Below the pieces are notes generated by a model. That model was not told the origin of the DNA, did no database searches, and was given only the letters and a program-made list of their open reading frames with translations. Below are positions 30,259-40,029 of a DNA stretch of 64,000 bases, in pieces. The position numbers and the translations under genes were made by a program. Source of the DNA: Huiozyma naganishii CBS 8797 (Eukaryota > Ascomycota > Saccharomycetes > Saccharomycetales > Saccharomycetaceae); NCBI RefSeq assembly GCF_000348985.1, contig NC_035929.1, positions 248,001 to 312,000 of the forward strand, given 5' to 3'. Position 1 is the first letter of the stretch; every line of letters starts with the position of its first letter.

Positions 30259-31177
30259 AGCGGTGTCCACCTCTACAAACCCCCTTAACAGGCGCAGCTC
30301 CCAGTATACATTACATATCACACACATATATACCAAGATAAAGAGAGCCCCAACTCGTGTACATAATAAGAGATGTCTTAACTCCCCATATAAAAAAAAT
30401 GTAGGTGTGAAGCAACGGCAATAATCGGTATCGGGTTCACTAGTGCAACAGAAGTTACACGAGCGTCCTACGATTGCACTCAACAGACTTCGAGAGTTCT
30501 GTCCCACAACAGAACAGACTCCCGAGTCAAACGGGTTTACAACCGCTGCCATTCCCATCACAGTGCCCACGAAGCCACCGGCCCGTTCAGCACCGTGTAG
30601 ATTTCTGATAGCAACGTCTTCCACCCCCACTAAGGCCTCCTCTGCAACCCAATTGCTTGGCACAAGAGAGACCGCAACCAACAGAGCGGCCCGGTGTCCC
30701 CGGTGCCGTCCTCACGGATATGTTTCACTCTTTTATAGGCGGGCCTCTCTCTCACTGCAGAAAAGTGTTGCGGGGGGAAGTGCAGGACCTGGAAGGGAAC
30801 TGCTATACCGCTGTGTTCCACCGAATTTCCCACCTGAGATCGGGCTTGAAGACTGAGCTTCCTTGTGTAAACAGGTTTCTAGATCGTAGGAGGTGCCACT
30901 GCTTCACGGGTTCGAACGCTGGAAACGCGCTGCGGCGGGTCTGTGAGTCGGGTTTTCGTCCATGTTGTGTGGTGATATATAACCGGGGGAAGTTTTCCCT
31001 CGCTTCAATGTGGCTCTCTCTCAAGAGACTAGCGATCTTAAGAGGATTGTAGCACAAGAGGGAGCGGTACATTTAATGGGCTTTTCTCTCCACGTGGACT
31101 CAGATTCTTTAGGAATCACCACAGAACCACAACGGTTCAGCGTTCGGTCATTTTTTTAGGAGATTGTGCAGCTTAAT
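30259..31177. other. Gene-poor interval between TIM9 and PXP1
   Basis: About 920 bp. Reading frames of up to about 137 codons on several strands overlap one another and show no recognisable features. S. cerevisiae has no gene here. A sequence resembling a tRNA B box (30907-30917) lacks a matching cloverleaf. TIM9 and PXP1 are convergent across it, so it needs no promoter; why it is so long is unexplained. Confidence 0.5.
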
Positions 31178-32860
31178 TCACATCCGGGGCTTGTTCTGCC
31201 AGGCGAATGCGACTTGTGTGCTGGACCCGTGCTCGATAATCACGTTCAGCACCGTTGTGATGTTGGCTCTTGCATCGCGTAGTGCCTGGGTGAACCGGGA
31301 CGTAAGCTCCTCGCCGGTAGTCACCAGGTGCGCCCGGCACCCGAGCCCGCGCGCCATGACGTCGTACCGGCACTGCTCGCTCAGTTTCGTAGACAATCCA
31401 ACGCCGTTCCCGTGGTATATCCCGGAATTGTTCATGATCATCACGACGACGCCCACCTGGAACCGCACGAGCGTTTCGAGCTCCATCCCGGAGAAACCGA
31501 ACGCAGAGTCGCCCTGGATCAGCACGACGTCCCTTGCCGCGCCAGAAGACAGCTTCGCGGCCATTGCGTACCCGAGACCAACACCCATCGTCGCGTTGGT
31601 CCCCGCGTCGAGCCTCGAAAAGGGTGTAGACGCGGGGAACGACACCCGCGCCTTGTCCATCGTGTTGGCGCCCTCAGTGACGAGAACAGTACGGTCTTGC
31701 TCCAGAAGCGGTCTGATTATCCCGTACACACGGTTGTAGTTGAGTACATGGGGCGGTGAGGACTCCTCGGGAACGGCGTGTTCTGAATCCCGCAACCGCT
31801 GCTCGTTCTTGTGGATCTTCTCTTGTATGCTGGAAGACAACCCTCCGTAGCGGTAGTCCCCCCCACCAGCGGACCGTAGTTCGTTGGAGAGTGCCTCCAC
31901 TGTGTACTCGATGTCCCCGAAGAGGGAGAGGCCCGCGTGGTACTGGTTGTTCTGGCCCAATGTCTCGCCGTTGCTGTCGCACTGTATGAACACCGCGTTC
32001 GGGTTCCACTTGGGCGGTCCCGCGTAGTGCAGGATCCAGTTCAGTCTCGCACCCATGATCAACACGATGCCCGCGTGCGCCAAAGCGTACGACCGAGCAC
32101 TAGAGACGTTCAACTCGTGCTCATCAGGGACAACACCCTTGCCCATCGGTGTTGGAAGGAACGGGAAATTGAACTCATCGATGAACCGCCGTACTGCGGC
32201 AAATGCACCCTGCGAACCCTTCCCAACAACCACCAACACCTTCTTGTCCCGGTTCTCCAGTATCAAACTCGCTACTCTCTTGACCGTATGCGGGTCCGGA
32301 GAACACTTTATGGGCTGCGGCACGGGCGGTAGCAACCCGGGAGTCCCGGCACAGACCGCTTGAGTCTCGATCAGATTACCGGGGATATCGACGTACGTGA
32401 CTCCCTTCGTCCCCTGGAGCGCAATATTGTACGCGCTGAACAGGACGTGGTCGACGTTCCCCTCGGTGAGCTTACCACTGAACTTGACGTACGGTTTCAA
32501 CAGTGAAATTTGGTCCAGTTCTTGGAATGCTCCCCTGTACTGGTCGTGGCCGTGGTCGTTACTGCCGGCGAGGACGATGAGGGGCCACCTGTTGTTGATG
32601 GAGTTATACACTCCGGCGAGCGAGTGGATCAACCCGGGGCCCCCAACAACGAGCAACACACCGGGTTTCCCAGTTAAGTAACCATACGCAGACGCAGCGT
32701 ACGAAGCGGACTGCTCATTCCTACAGGACACAAACCTGATCCCATGGGTAATGAACTCGTTGGCAAGCGTCACAATAGGGATCCCTACTATCCCAAACAC
32801 GAGGTCCACTTCATAGTGTCTCAGCACAGTGGTGATTCTTTCAGTGATAGTAACAGACAT
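31178..32860 (-). CDS. PXP1: Peroxisomal thiamine-diphosphate-dependent enzyme Pxp1 (oxalyl/2-hydroxyacyl-CoA lyase-like)
   Basis: ThDP-dependent enzyme of the oxalyl-CoA decarboxylase / 2-hydroxyacyl-CoA lyase group, a peroxisomal matrix protein in S. cerevisiae. The cofactor-activating Glu lies in SCRNEQSASYAASAYGYLTG (about residue 48). The ThDP/Mg motif runs from QGDSAFGFSGMELET to IMNNSG (about 445-480). Length is 560 residues, equal to S. cerevisiae YEL020C. It ends in PRM, at best a weak PTS1, so peroxisomal targeting should be confirmed. Substrate not established. Located between TIM9 and MMS21 as expected. Confidence 0.94.
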   Translation of the reverse strand: MSVTITERITTVLRHYEVDLVFGIVGIPIVTLANEFITHGIRFVSCRNEQSASYAASAYGYLTGKPGVLLVVGGPGLIHSLAGVYNSINNRWPLIVLAGSNDHGHDQYRGAFQELDQISLLKPYVKFSGKLTEGNVDHVLFSAYNIALQGTKGVTYVDIPGNLIETQAVCAGTPGLLPPVPQPIKCSPDPHTVKRVASLILENRDKKVLVVVGKGSQGAFAAVRRFIDEFNFPFLPTPMGKGVVPDEHELNVSSARSYALAHAGIVLIMGARLNWILHYAGPPKWNPNAVFIQCDSNGETLGQNNQYHAGLSLFGDIEYTVEALSNELRSAGGGDYRYGGLSSSIQEKIHKNEQRLRDSEHAVPEESSPPHVLNYNRVYGIIRPLLEQDRTVLVTEGANTMDKARVSFPASTPFSRLDAGTNATMGVGLGYAMAAKLSSGAARDVVLIQGDSAFGFSGMELETLVRFQVGVVVMIMNNSGIYHGNGVGLSTKLSEQCRYDVMARGLGCRAHLVTTGEELTSRFTQALRDARANITTVLNVIIEHGSSTQVAFAWQNKPRM

Positions 32861-33111
32861 CTCGGCAGTGTGTCAAGAGTCTCAGTCTTGTTCAAGCGGA
32901 ACACTCCTAGAATCTCTGTCCCTGCATCAAGTACAACCGTTGTGTGTGGGGGGACCGTCTGAAATACAATTAAATCCGGAATTGGACTCAAATTGTTCAG
33001 GTCATCGCTGGGACGTGAACTTCGTTGGGCGTATGTAAATATCATGCGTGTGTGTTTATGTGTATTATACAATGGTGGGAGAGGGATGGACAGTTAAGGG
33101 ATGGCAATCCC

Positions 33112-33936
33112 TCACAGAACGTCCAGTTCATCTCCCGCGGGCTCTGTATCTTTCCTTTCCCTCAACACTCGGGCTATCTTGCAACGGAAGGCCATTATGG
33201 GATCCGGTTCAAAATCTTTCAGCATGAGCATCTTGCTGCACGCCCCCTGCGGGCAGTTCTTCGATTCGTTGCGTCCCCCAAAATAGCTTGTCAGTCCGAC
33301 TTTGTCGAAGACGTGACCGCACTGCTTCGATATCATCGGATGCTCGAACTCCCTGACTGTGATCGGACAGATCAGCTCGATGTTACCACCGTTGATCTGT
33401 AAATCGTCTGTATCTGCTGTGTCAATGTCATCCGGTATTATTGCCGTGGGGTCCTTCCACAAATGAGGTAAGAGCTTCAACATTACATTGAAGTTGGACT
33501 TCTTCTTGGTGGTTGTAGCAACGGGGTCCTCCTCCCCCTTGGCGAACCTCTCGTGATAGAGTTCCAGTAGGTTTGGTGCGGTCAACTCCCCGCTCTGGTA
33601 CTTTTTCCAAGTGTCGAAGGTCACCTTTTCGCACTTGGCGGACTCCTCCTTGTATTCCCTCTTCAAATCAGTCAGTTTTTGCGATAGAGTCTCAGACTTC
33701 TCCTTCTGTTTCGTGAATTCGCGGTAGCTGTCTCCGAGGTCCGCTACCAGTTTGTCGATATCGACACTCCTATTACTGGAATCGATTATTTGGTCCAACG
33801 TCTCCTGGAACTCCTTCTCGACAGAGGTCACGCTCGTCGAGATATCTTTGACCTCTATGTCGTGGAAGTATCTGAGCGCCTGTGGATGCAACGGCAGGCA
33901 CTCTGTAGTATTGTTGTCCGCTCTTGTCCTGGGCAT
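33112..33936 (-). CDS. MMS21: SUMO E3 ligase Mms21/Nse2 of the Smc5/6 complex
   Basis: SP-RING SUMO ligase docked on Smc5, acting in DNA repair and chromosome segregation. The N-terminal helical part contains LPLHPQALRYFHD. The SP-RING spans about residues 185-245, with IELICPITVREFEHPMISK, CGHVF and CPQGAC supplying the Cys/His ligands. It ends in DVL, like the S. cerevisiae protein. The start at 33936 (274 residues) best fits the family (267 in S. cerevisiae). An ATG at 33972 in the same frame would add 12 residues. Position agrees with YEL019C. Confidence 0.95.
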   Translation of the reverse strand: MPRTRADNNTTECLPLHPQALRYFHDIEVKDISTSVTSVEKEFQETLDQIIDSSNRSVDIDKLVADLGDSYREFTKQKEKSETLSQKLTDLKREYKEESAKCEKVTFDTWKKYQSGELTAPNLLELYHERFAKGEEDPVATTTKKKSNFNVMLKLLPHLWKDPTAIIPDDIDTADTDDLQINGGNIELICPITVREFEHPMISKQCGHVFDKVGLTSYFGGRNESKNCPQGACSKMLMLKDFEPDPIMAFRCKIARVLRERKDTEPAGDELDVL

Positions 33937-34118
33937 GGCGTGTGCTTTTCTGGGGCTCCGCTCATCGCCCATCAACTTTTATAGCGCTCTCTCTCGTTAT
34001 AGTTGTTTTTTATTTGATGAAGTTGAAGAGGTCGATTGAGGTTAAGAACACAGCTCTCTGTATTGCTGTTGGCTCTTCCTGTTGCGTGATTTTGGAGTGA
34101 GCTTCCCGCAGTGCGGTC

Positions 34119-35129
34119 ATGGACAGCGTAGTGAAGGAATTGATTGTGTTGCAGGTGATCTACGCTCTGATTGTCCCCCGGGTTGAAGACGTGGACAGAA
34201 GCAGAGAGGAAAGCATCGGCAGCTTCAGTTCTGGGAATTCGGGCATCTTCTCTGGCAAGAACGGCAACAGCACTTTGTCTATGGGGAACAGTAGTGGCAG
34301 TGTTAGTTCCTCCTCTTCGAGTGGCCTGAATCTCTCTGACAACAGGATGATCAGCAGCAACATCAAGTTGTCGCTGGTCAAATTGACGAACGAGATCCAA
34401 AACAGTCTGCTGATCAACCAGCTGATGGATATTAGCAAGGAGGCCAAGTTGAACATTAAGGACATTTTGACAATAATCAAGGACTTGTTCCCCCTGCAGA
34501 GGACAATTCTCGTTGACGGACAGCTTAGCTTCCATAATTTGAAGGTCAAGGATTTAAAGAGCCAGATAGTGTTCAAGTACGAAGAGTTCAAGAGGCGACA
34601 GTGTGCCACAATCGAGGCACTGGACGACCGGATCCTCGAGCTGAGGAAAGTCGCGTCGCTGGACACAAGAAATGCACCTCACACAACACCGTCTCCGACG
34701 AACTCCACGCAGCAGCAACAACAGCACGCACATTCGTTTAGTTCCCCGTTGCTTCCTGGATCGGCCGCCTCATCTGCATCGCAAAGACCGGCGCAGGCGG
34801 TCAACAAGGACCCGAAGAGAGAAAAGCTGTTACAGCTGTACAGGGACACTGTGCTGAACAAACTGCAAGCAAAGACGAAGATCCTCGATAAGTTGTACCT
34901 GTCCTTGAATTACACGGAGATGGACAAGATCGTGTACCACTTGATCGAGCTAGAGAAGATCAAGAAGACTACACCCGTGAGCGTGCACCACTTGCAATTG
35001 ATCCTGCAGAAGAGCGTCACGGACGGCATAATGTCGCACCCGACGGGGGACACTACTTGGGAAACCGCACGACAACTACAACTGGAGCTCGACGACACAG
35101 TCCAGTTCATGAGAAGGGCCCTGGAGTGA
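34119..35129 (+). CDS. EAF5: NuA4 histone acetyltransferase subunit Eaf5
   Basis: Subunit of the Eaf5/7/3 (TINTIN) module of the NuA4 acetyltransferase. Recognised by MDSVVKELIVLQVIYALI at the N-terminus, the block KLVRxTNEIQNSLLINQLMDI-like helix near residues 85-105, and position between MMS21 (divergent) and GTT3 (YEL018W). Length is 336 residues (279 in S. cerevisiae); the extra length is Ser- and Gln/His-rich linker (about 30-65 and 195-235). ATG at 34119. Confidence 0.88.
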   Translation: MDSVVKELIVLQVIYALIVPRVEDVDRSREESIGSFSSGNSGIFSGKNGNSTLSMGNSSGSVSSSSSSGLNLSDNRMISSNIKLSLVKLTNEIQNSLLINQLMDISKEAKLNIKDILTIIKDLFPLQRTILVDGQLSFHNLKVKDLKSQIVFKYEEFKRRQCATIEALDDRILELRKVASLDTRNAPHTTPSPTNSTQQQQQHAHSFSSPLLPGSAASSASQRPAQAVNKDPKREKLLQLYRDTVLNKLQAKTKILDKLYLSLNYTEMDKIVYHLIELEKIKKTTPVSVHHLQLILQKSVTDGIMSHPTGDTTWETARQLQLELDDTVQFMRRALE

Positions 35130-35418
35130 TCCCACGAGCTGCCATAGCTGGGGCCCTGCCCCAGAACCAAACACGCCTGCTGCTACCCAAAGGGGAAACG
35201 TCAAAACATGGAAGCCGTAACACAAAAAAGCGACGAATTTCAAAATTTGATAAACTTTTGTGGGAGCGAGGGCTCAGGGAAGGGTTGGTTTGTTTGTTGG
35301 TTGATCCTGCACTTACGAGTCCCGTGTACTGGCTGACCAAGTGTGTTATTCTTTCTAGGTTGCTAGATTTCTTTCCCTTTTTTTAGCTGGTTACAAAAGT
35401 ATCTCCTGGTGGTGCGAG

Positions 35419-36351
35419 ATGAGTGGTAAACCTTATTCGTTCAAACGTTGGAAAAAAGTGGAACTGTTGGATTTGACAAACAAGTTGAAGCTAGGGGATA
35501 TTCCTACTAGTGTCAAGAAAGATGAACTGATTGAGCTTGTTGAGAACCACCTTTATTCCATGGAGGGGAGACTCGACGGGCTAGAGTACCCTGAGTTGAA
35601 AGCATTTTACGATATCTACCCCTTTGAAAGTAGTATGACAGATGACACTGAGGCGGCTGGTGATGTCAAATTGGAGTCCGATTTGAACTCGAAGATGTTG
35701 GACTCAGGGGTAAACTCTGAGGGGGACGCGGATGGGGACGTGGATGCCATGGACGGTATGTCCGAGGTCACGTCCTCTTCCAACAACTTGGATACGGACA
35801 CGAAAAACTACAACAACTTGTATTTTGGAGCCGACGGTACTGGAGAACAGGAAAGTGGATTCCAATTCAAGTTGCACGAATGTTTCACTGATATTGTGGG
35901 TAAAACAAAGGAGTACAACGAAAACGTCCAGGATTTCTTATCCGATTTGTCGACAATAACGTTCCTTTTCTACCTGGTAGAATTTGGGTTTCTGCTATGT
36001 AATACTATCGACAACACCTCATTTGTTGAATACTCTGATCTGTTCACGACTATTGCCCTGTGGTGGCTCCTTTACGTTATAATCCCCGTTTTCACAAGCT
36101 ACTACTTCAATTTTGTGCGCTACGACTTCGATATTCAGTTTGACCCAATGACGCTTAACATCATGAAGGCCTTTGTCTCTTTGGTGGTTTTGAATTTGAA
36201 GAAAGCGGAAAAGCAACTGTCCTTCTTTGAATTAGGAATATCCAAGAAAGATTGTGTATTGCAGCATCTAAACTTGATCGACGGTGCGCTAGGTCAATTA
36301 CCGTTGATCTGTGCAATCGCTGGGTGTGTGCTAGCAATCTACGTGCTATGA
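35419..36351 (+). CDS. GTT3: Gtt3-like nuclear-periphery membrane protein with SAP-like N-terminus
   Basis: Membrane protein of unknown mechanism; S. cerevisiae Gtt3 (YEL017W) has been linked to glutathione metabolism. The N-terminus SFKRWKKVELLDLTNKL, then DELIELVENHL, resembles a SAP motif. An acidic disordered stretch follows (about 75-145), then a membrane domain with hydrophobic segments around 178-195, 207-228 and 293-310. Length is 310 residues (337 in S. cerevisiae). It is the last gene of the GC-rich left part of the window. Confidence 0.9.
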   Translation: MSGKPYSFKRWKKVELLDLTNKLKLGDIPTSVKKDELIELVENHLYSMEGRLDGLEYPELKAFYDIYPFESSMTDDTEAAGDVKLESDLNSKMLDSGVNSEGDADGDVDAMDGMSEVTSSSNNLDTDTKNYNNLYFGADGTGEQESGFQFKLHECFTDIVGKTKEYNENVQDFLSDLSTITFLFYLVEFGFLLCNTIDNTSFVEYSDLFTTIALWWLLYVIIPVFTSYYFNFVRYDFDIQFDPMTLNIMKAFVSLVVLNLKKAEKQLSFFELGISKKDCVLQHLNLIDGALGQLPLICAIAGCVLAIYVL

Positions 36352-38646
36352 AGGCAGTTTTTTAGAGCATGGGATCGAATAAGAGTCCGATTTGTCACAC
36401 TCCTATAGGGGTGTCTACGCTTTCTTCTGGTTTCCTGCTCCTTGTTTGAATTTCTTTCTTCTTGGTCCCCACATTCCACGCCTATGGACTCCGGAGCAGT
36501 TAGACTTTTTTTGTTACCGACGTTTTTGTTATATCTCGTTGTAAATCTGACATGCGTCCATAGATTCATAATAATTGATGTATTAGTAGTACTGTTTTAT
36601 CTAAGAAAATATTTCCTTTGGTTTAGCTTCAAGTACAGATCGAGCCTGTGTATCCGAGAAGTTTCTTGCCAGATCTGAGTTGGGAGGCAACGGATTCCTA
36701 TGTAAGACTACGTACTCAACAACACGTACGACTTTTTCACGAGTTCCAATGATGGTGAAAATTGTTGAGCCCAAGAAATATCGGTGGTGTTGTAGCCCCT
36801 CACCCTTGTAAGGGTAGTGCTTAATAACTAGCTATGGTAAAGTCATGATCTGAGTTCACTAACTCTTGATTGTTAAGTGTATTCACATGCGGGTCTCTAA
36901 AAAGCAAATCAGTGTTTTGCCAGGACTACCAGCAGCCATTTCGTGAGAGGCATAATCTGGTATGAAGTTAATATAGACTAAGACACTGCCCATTTTGTGA
37001 TACTAGTAACAATGCCCTGCTATCAGACTTTGATACTAATTAGAAGTCCTCCTCATGACTTCTGTGTAACTCTGACAGACAATAAAATAAAACTGTGAGT
37101 CAAAACTTGGGGGGTAATCATTAGATATCTCTGAGTTTAGGTACTCACTTGTGTGTTATGTATCAAACCAAGGTTTTACGTTCTTTTCGGGTTCGGACTT
37201 ACAAAGCTATAGTAATTTATTTAATGAGTTGCGCATTATTATCCATTTAAATGTTTTTGAATAGGACTTGGTTATTAGAAGTACACAAAAAACTGGGAGA
37301 ATAAAATGTAACTGTATTCCTGTTTTCAACTTGTGACTCACTACTGTATGTATGTATAGGTGTAGTGAATAACCCCCGTACATGCTTAAGTTACCTTATC
37401 CCGAACGCATATAAACTTACAATGTATTTGCTCCAAAATCTTACAAGATAATTTTCTGAATGCCAGATAAGCACACCACTGTCACAATTGCTACAATTAG
37501 GTACATCATGAACGTAATTTATTTGTTTTTTCTTTCTTGCTAAACTTTGCAATGACCGACTTTAACTCTTACATCAGTAAACTGGTCTCAAAAAACTTTG
37601 CAGTAACTCTGGCTATTCATCTGTTCACCGAATTGATGTTAGGATGCATAATCTTCTGTTAAAGAACTATGGAAGTCTTACACTCATAATCAAGTAAATT
37701 GCCCCTTTGTATTCCATGTACAGCTCAAACCAGAGCGTTTAACGGTAACTTCGCCTTTCCGGGACCATCGTCCTGGTATAATTGTAAGGTCATCTAGACC
37801 AACCACAGCTACTGGACTCAACACAGGAGGGGTCTACAGATAATAAGGGTTATGGTGGCACTAAGTATATGGAACGGTTCAATTCGCTTGGCCCATCTTT
37901 TCTCGGTTTCGTACCTTATTGGTCACAAAAGAAGGGGTAGGGTTACTTCTAGAAATAGACTGACAGTGGCATCCACTATGCCATAACAATGCATGAGCCT
38001 TGATTCCCACTATTATTCTATGAGAGGGTACGGTATACCAACGGCTTAGCTGATGGATATGCCTCATTAAGGGTTTATTTCCTCTTTTAGAAAAAGGTCC
38101 TTAATAGCTGCATAACAATAGCTCCACGACTGCTTAACGACTGACAGTTCAGCGTCCGATAGAAGACCCATGAATAGTCACTGTCGCAGGTTCCGCATTG
38201 ACTGCTATGATTGTGTCATAATTGTGTCGTTTAGGACCGGTTCAGCTTGCAGTGAGTAGACTATTGTGTTTTCCATTTTTGCTATTATTTGCGAATAAAC
38301 GTACGATAATCAGGGTCCATTGTGAATACTCAGAAGCATGTATTGTGTACCGGTTGCAAAGCGGGAACGTACTGGAGTGTTCTGAATTGGGTCAGTTAAA
38401 GTGGTGAGATTATAGCGGTCTGCTATTATTTGCTGAAAAATCGTACGATGATCAGGGTCCTCATTGCCGAGTGACATGGCGCCCCCTCTTTTACTCGTGC
38501 TTGTAATAGTTCAAAATATTTTGTATAAGAGGGCAGGCTATTTCTGACATCCCTCATCCAGTCCATACATCTTCTCATCTTTCTTCCCTATCCTCAAGTA
38601 TTCATTACCAGCGAGTACCAAAATCAACTAAACAGCAGTTACAATA
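36352..38646. other. 2.3-kb gene-poor interval at the NPP2 position
   Basis: AT-richer than the left 36 kb. No reading frame above about 80 codons, no tRNA and no LTR ends with paired TG...CA recognised. In S. cerevisiae this slot holds NPP2 (YEL016C); no remnant of a nucleotide pyrophosphatase is visible by eye. The last 370 bp contain a duplicated promoter-like element and a TATA-like TGTATAAGA (about 38522). Confidence 0.55.
38281..38466 (+). repeat. Duplicated ~40-bp element in the promoter of the 38647 gene
   Basis: Two imperfect direct copies (38281-38322 and 38422-38466) share GCTATTATTTGC, then CGTACGAT(A/G)ATCAGGGTCC, then ATTG. The second contains the palindrome TCGTACGA. They lie about 365 and 225 bp before the downstream ATG, a layout expected of paired activator sites. 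Confidence 0.65.
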
Positions 38647-39318
38647 ATGAGATTCACTAATATAATTCAAGGTCTACTTGTCCTGTCTGGACTACAAGCG
38701 GTTCAAGGCAAATGGTACAGGCCAAAGCAGCACATAAGAGACTCCTACCAAGAAGCTATCTCTAATATGCTGGATAAATTGGCACCTTATTCCACTGGTG
38801 AATTTAGGGATGAGGTTGCCAACATCACAGCACAAAGTTCCGAGGTTCTGAAAACTTATGGAGACTTTGTGTTTCCTCTCCCAATTGTGGAGGGAATCCT
38901 GGCCAACAAGATGAAACTATTAGAGGCCCATCCTGAGAATGTTACAACAATCTTGAATAACATCCAAGATGGGCTTCAGTTTGCCATCGAAACAACTCCA
39001 GACTTTTACCTGGAGAAAGTTAAAGAGTACATAAAGGGTAAATTAAAACTACATGAACTTCTGCCCTCAGACTACTTTGAAAGTGGAGAGTTAGAAGAAA
39101 TTGGCTCTCCGATGGAGTTTTTAACATTGGCAAGGACGCCAAGGCACCCGAGACTGGAATCGTTTCTCAGGGGACTCATAGCAGTGATGGCCCTGTTAGG
39201 CGGGGCAATGGCGCTGTGCGGGTCACTGGGGAAATACCAGTGCAAGATGATTTTAATGGTCACGGCATTGACAATTCTAGTTTGGTCCTTACACCTTCGC
39301 AGAGAGTTTGGTGTGTAG
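38647..39318 (+). CDS. Unrecognised secretory-pathway protein with two C-terminal membrane segments
   Basis: A 223-residue protein I do not recognise. It has a clear signal peptide (residues 1-20, hydrophobic core IIQGLLVLSG). A lumenal region of about 150 residues follows with two N-glycosylation sequons (N59, N98) and an amphipathic, helical look. Two hydrophobic segments near the C-terminus (about 175-193 and 200-216) have Cys191 and Cys199 between them, and a short basic tail follows. ATG at 38647 is well placed after a TATA-like element at about 38522. It stands at the locus where S. cerevisiae has NPP2 but shows no similarity to a phosphodiesterase. Codon use is AT-richer than in the left part of the window. 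Confidence 0.75.
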   Translation: MRFTNIIQGLLVLSGLQAVQGKWYRPKQHIRDSYQEAISNMLDKLAPYSTGEFRDEVANITAQSSEVLKTYGDFVFPLPIVEGILANKMKLLEAHPENVTTILNNIQDGLQFAIETTPDFYLEKVKEYIKGKLKLHELLPSDYFESGELEEIGSPMEFLTLARTPRHPRLESFLRGLIAVMALLGGAMALCGSLGKYQCKMILMVTALTILVWSLHLRREFGV

Positions 39319-40029
39319 CTTGTAAATATTTACGTACATCCTTGGCGTGTTCTGTACCTCATATATTCCTTAGATAGAAATACCCCCCTGCATTTACAAA
39401 ACTGACTGTTCACACATTGTACTTACAACAGTACGTGTGTAAGCAATAAGTAATGGGTAGCAAAGATTCCACTGTCCTTTGGCCTCTGTCTCTAGCTCTT
39501 TCAGGTAGAGATTACATGGTTCATTCTAAAAACTTTCTGATTCTGACAGTATGGACCTATCCAAGATAAGCTACAGAGTTGTTGGCTGCGTTATTACTTT
39601 ATTGTATGTGCCTTACTAGGACATGAGGGCGTAGCACCGAACAGGTTACGTAGGTTGAACTAACTGCAAGCAATTTACTATCCTTACCTGTAGAAAGTAG
39701 AAAGAAACTGGAAAGAGATTTCTTTTGAACTAAACCAAACATCTCCAATTTTGTATTTGAATTACATAGAGCTGAAGAATACACCGCGGAAAGCCCCATA
39801 TATTAGGAGCTGCTATTTCGCACTATTTTGTTTTCAAGCGGTTAAACATTTTTGTGTCACAAAAAGCTGACTTTTCAAAAATATTAAGGCATTTTTTAAG
39901 AGTTCACAAACATATTCAACTCTTAAGAACGCTTCCCTTCACTTCCCTTCCAGTATTACTTCTATTTTTTAAACATATCACCACCCGTACTACCCAGAAA
40001 TCACAGTGCGACACACCTCAAAATTATTT
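39319..40029. other. Intergenic, between the two unrecognised genes
   Basis: About 710 bp, AT-rich, no credible gene. It contains the promoter of the following gene. Confidence 0.5.

Noticed and set aside
30004..30681. 225-codon minus-strand frame across TIM9
   Set aside because: Antisense to TIM9 with leucine/valine-rich shadow composition.
30900..30925. GGTTCGAACGC resembling a tRNA B box
   Set aside because: No A box or acceptor stem can be paired around it.
30443..31052. Overlapping frames of 137 and 131 codons between TIM9 and PXP1
   Set aside because: Mutually overlapping, no recognisable motif, no counterpart in the syntenic region.
36715..37826. CTCAACA and TGTTGAG motifs in the gene-poor interval as LTR ends
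   Set aside because: Order and spacing (wrong polarity, or about 1.06 kb apart) do not fit an LTR.
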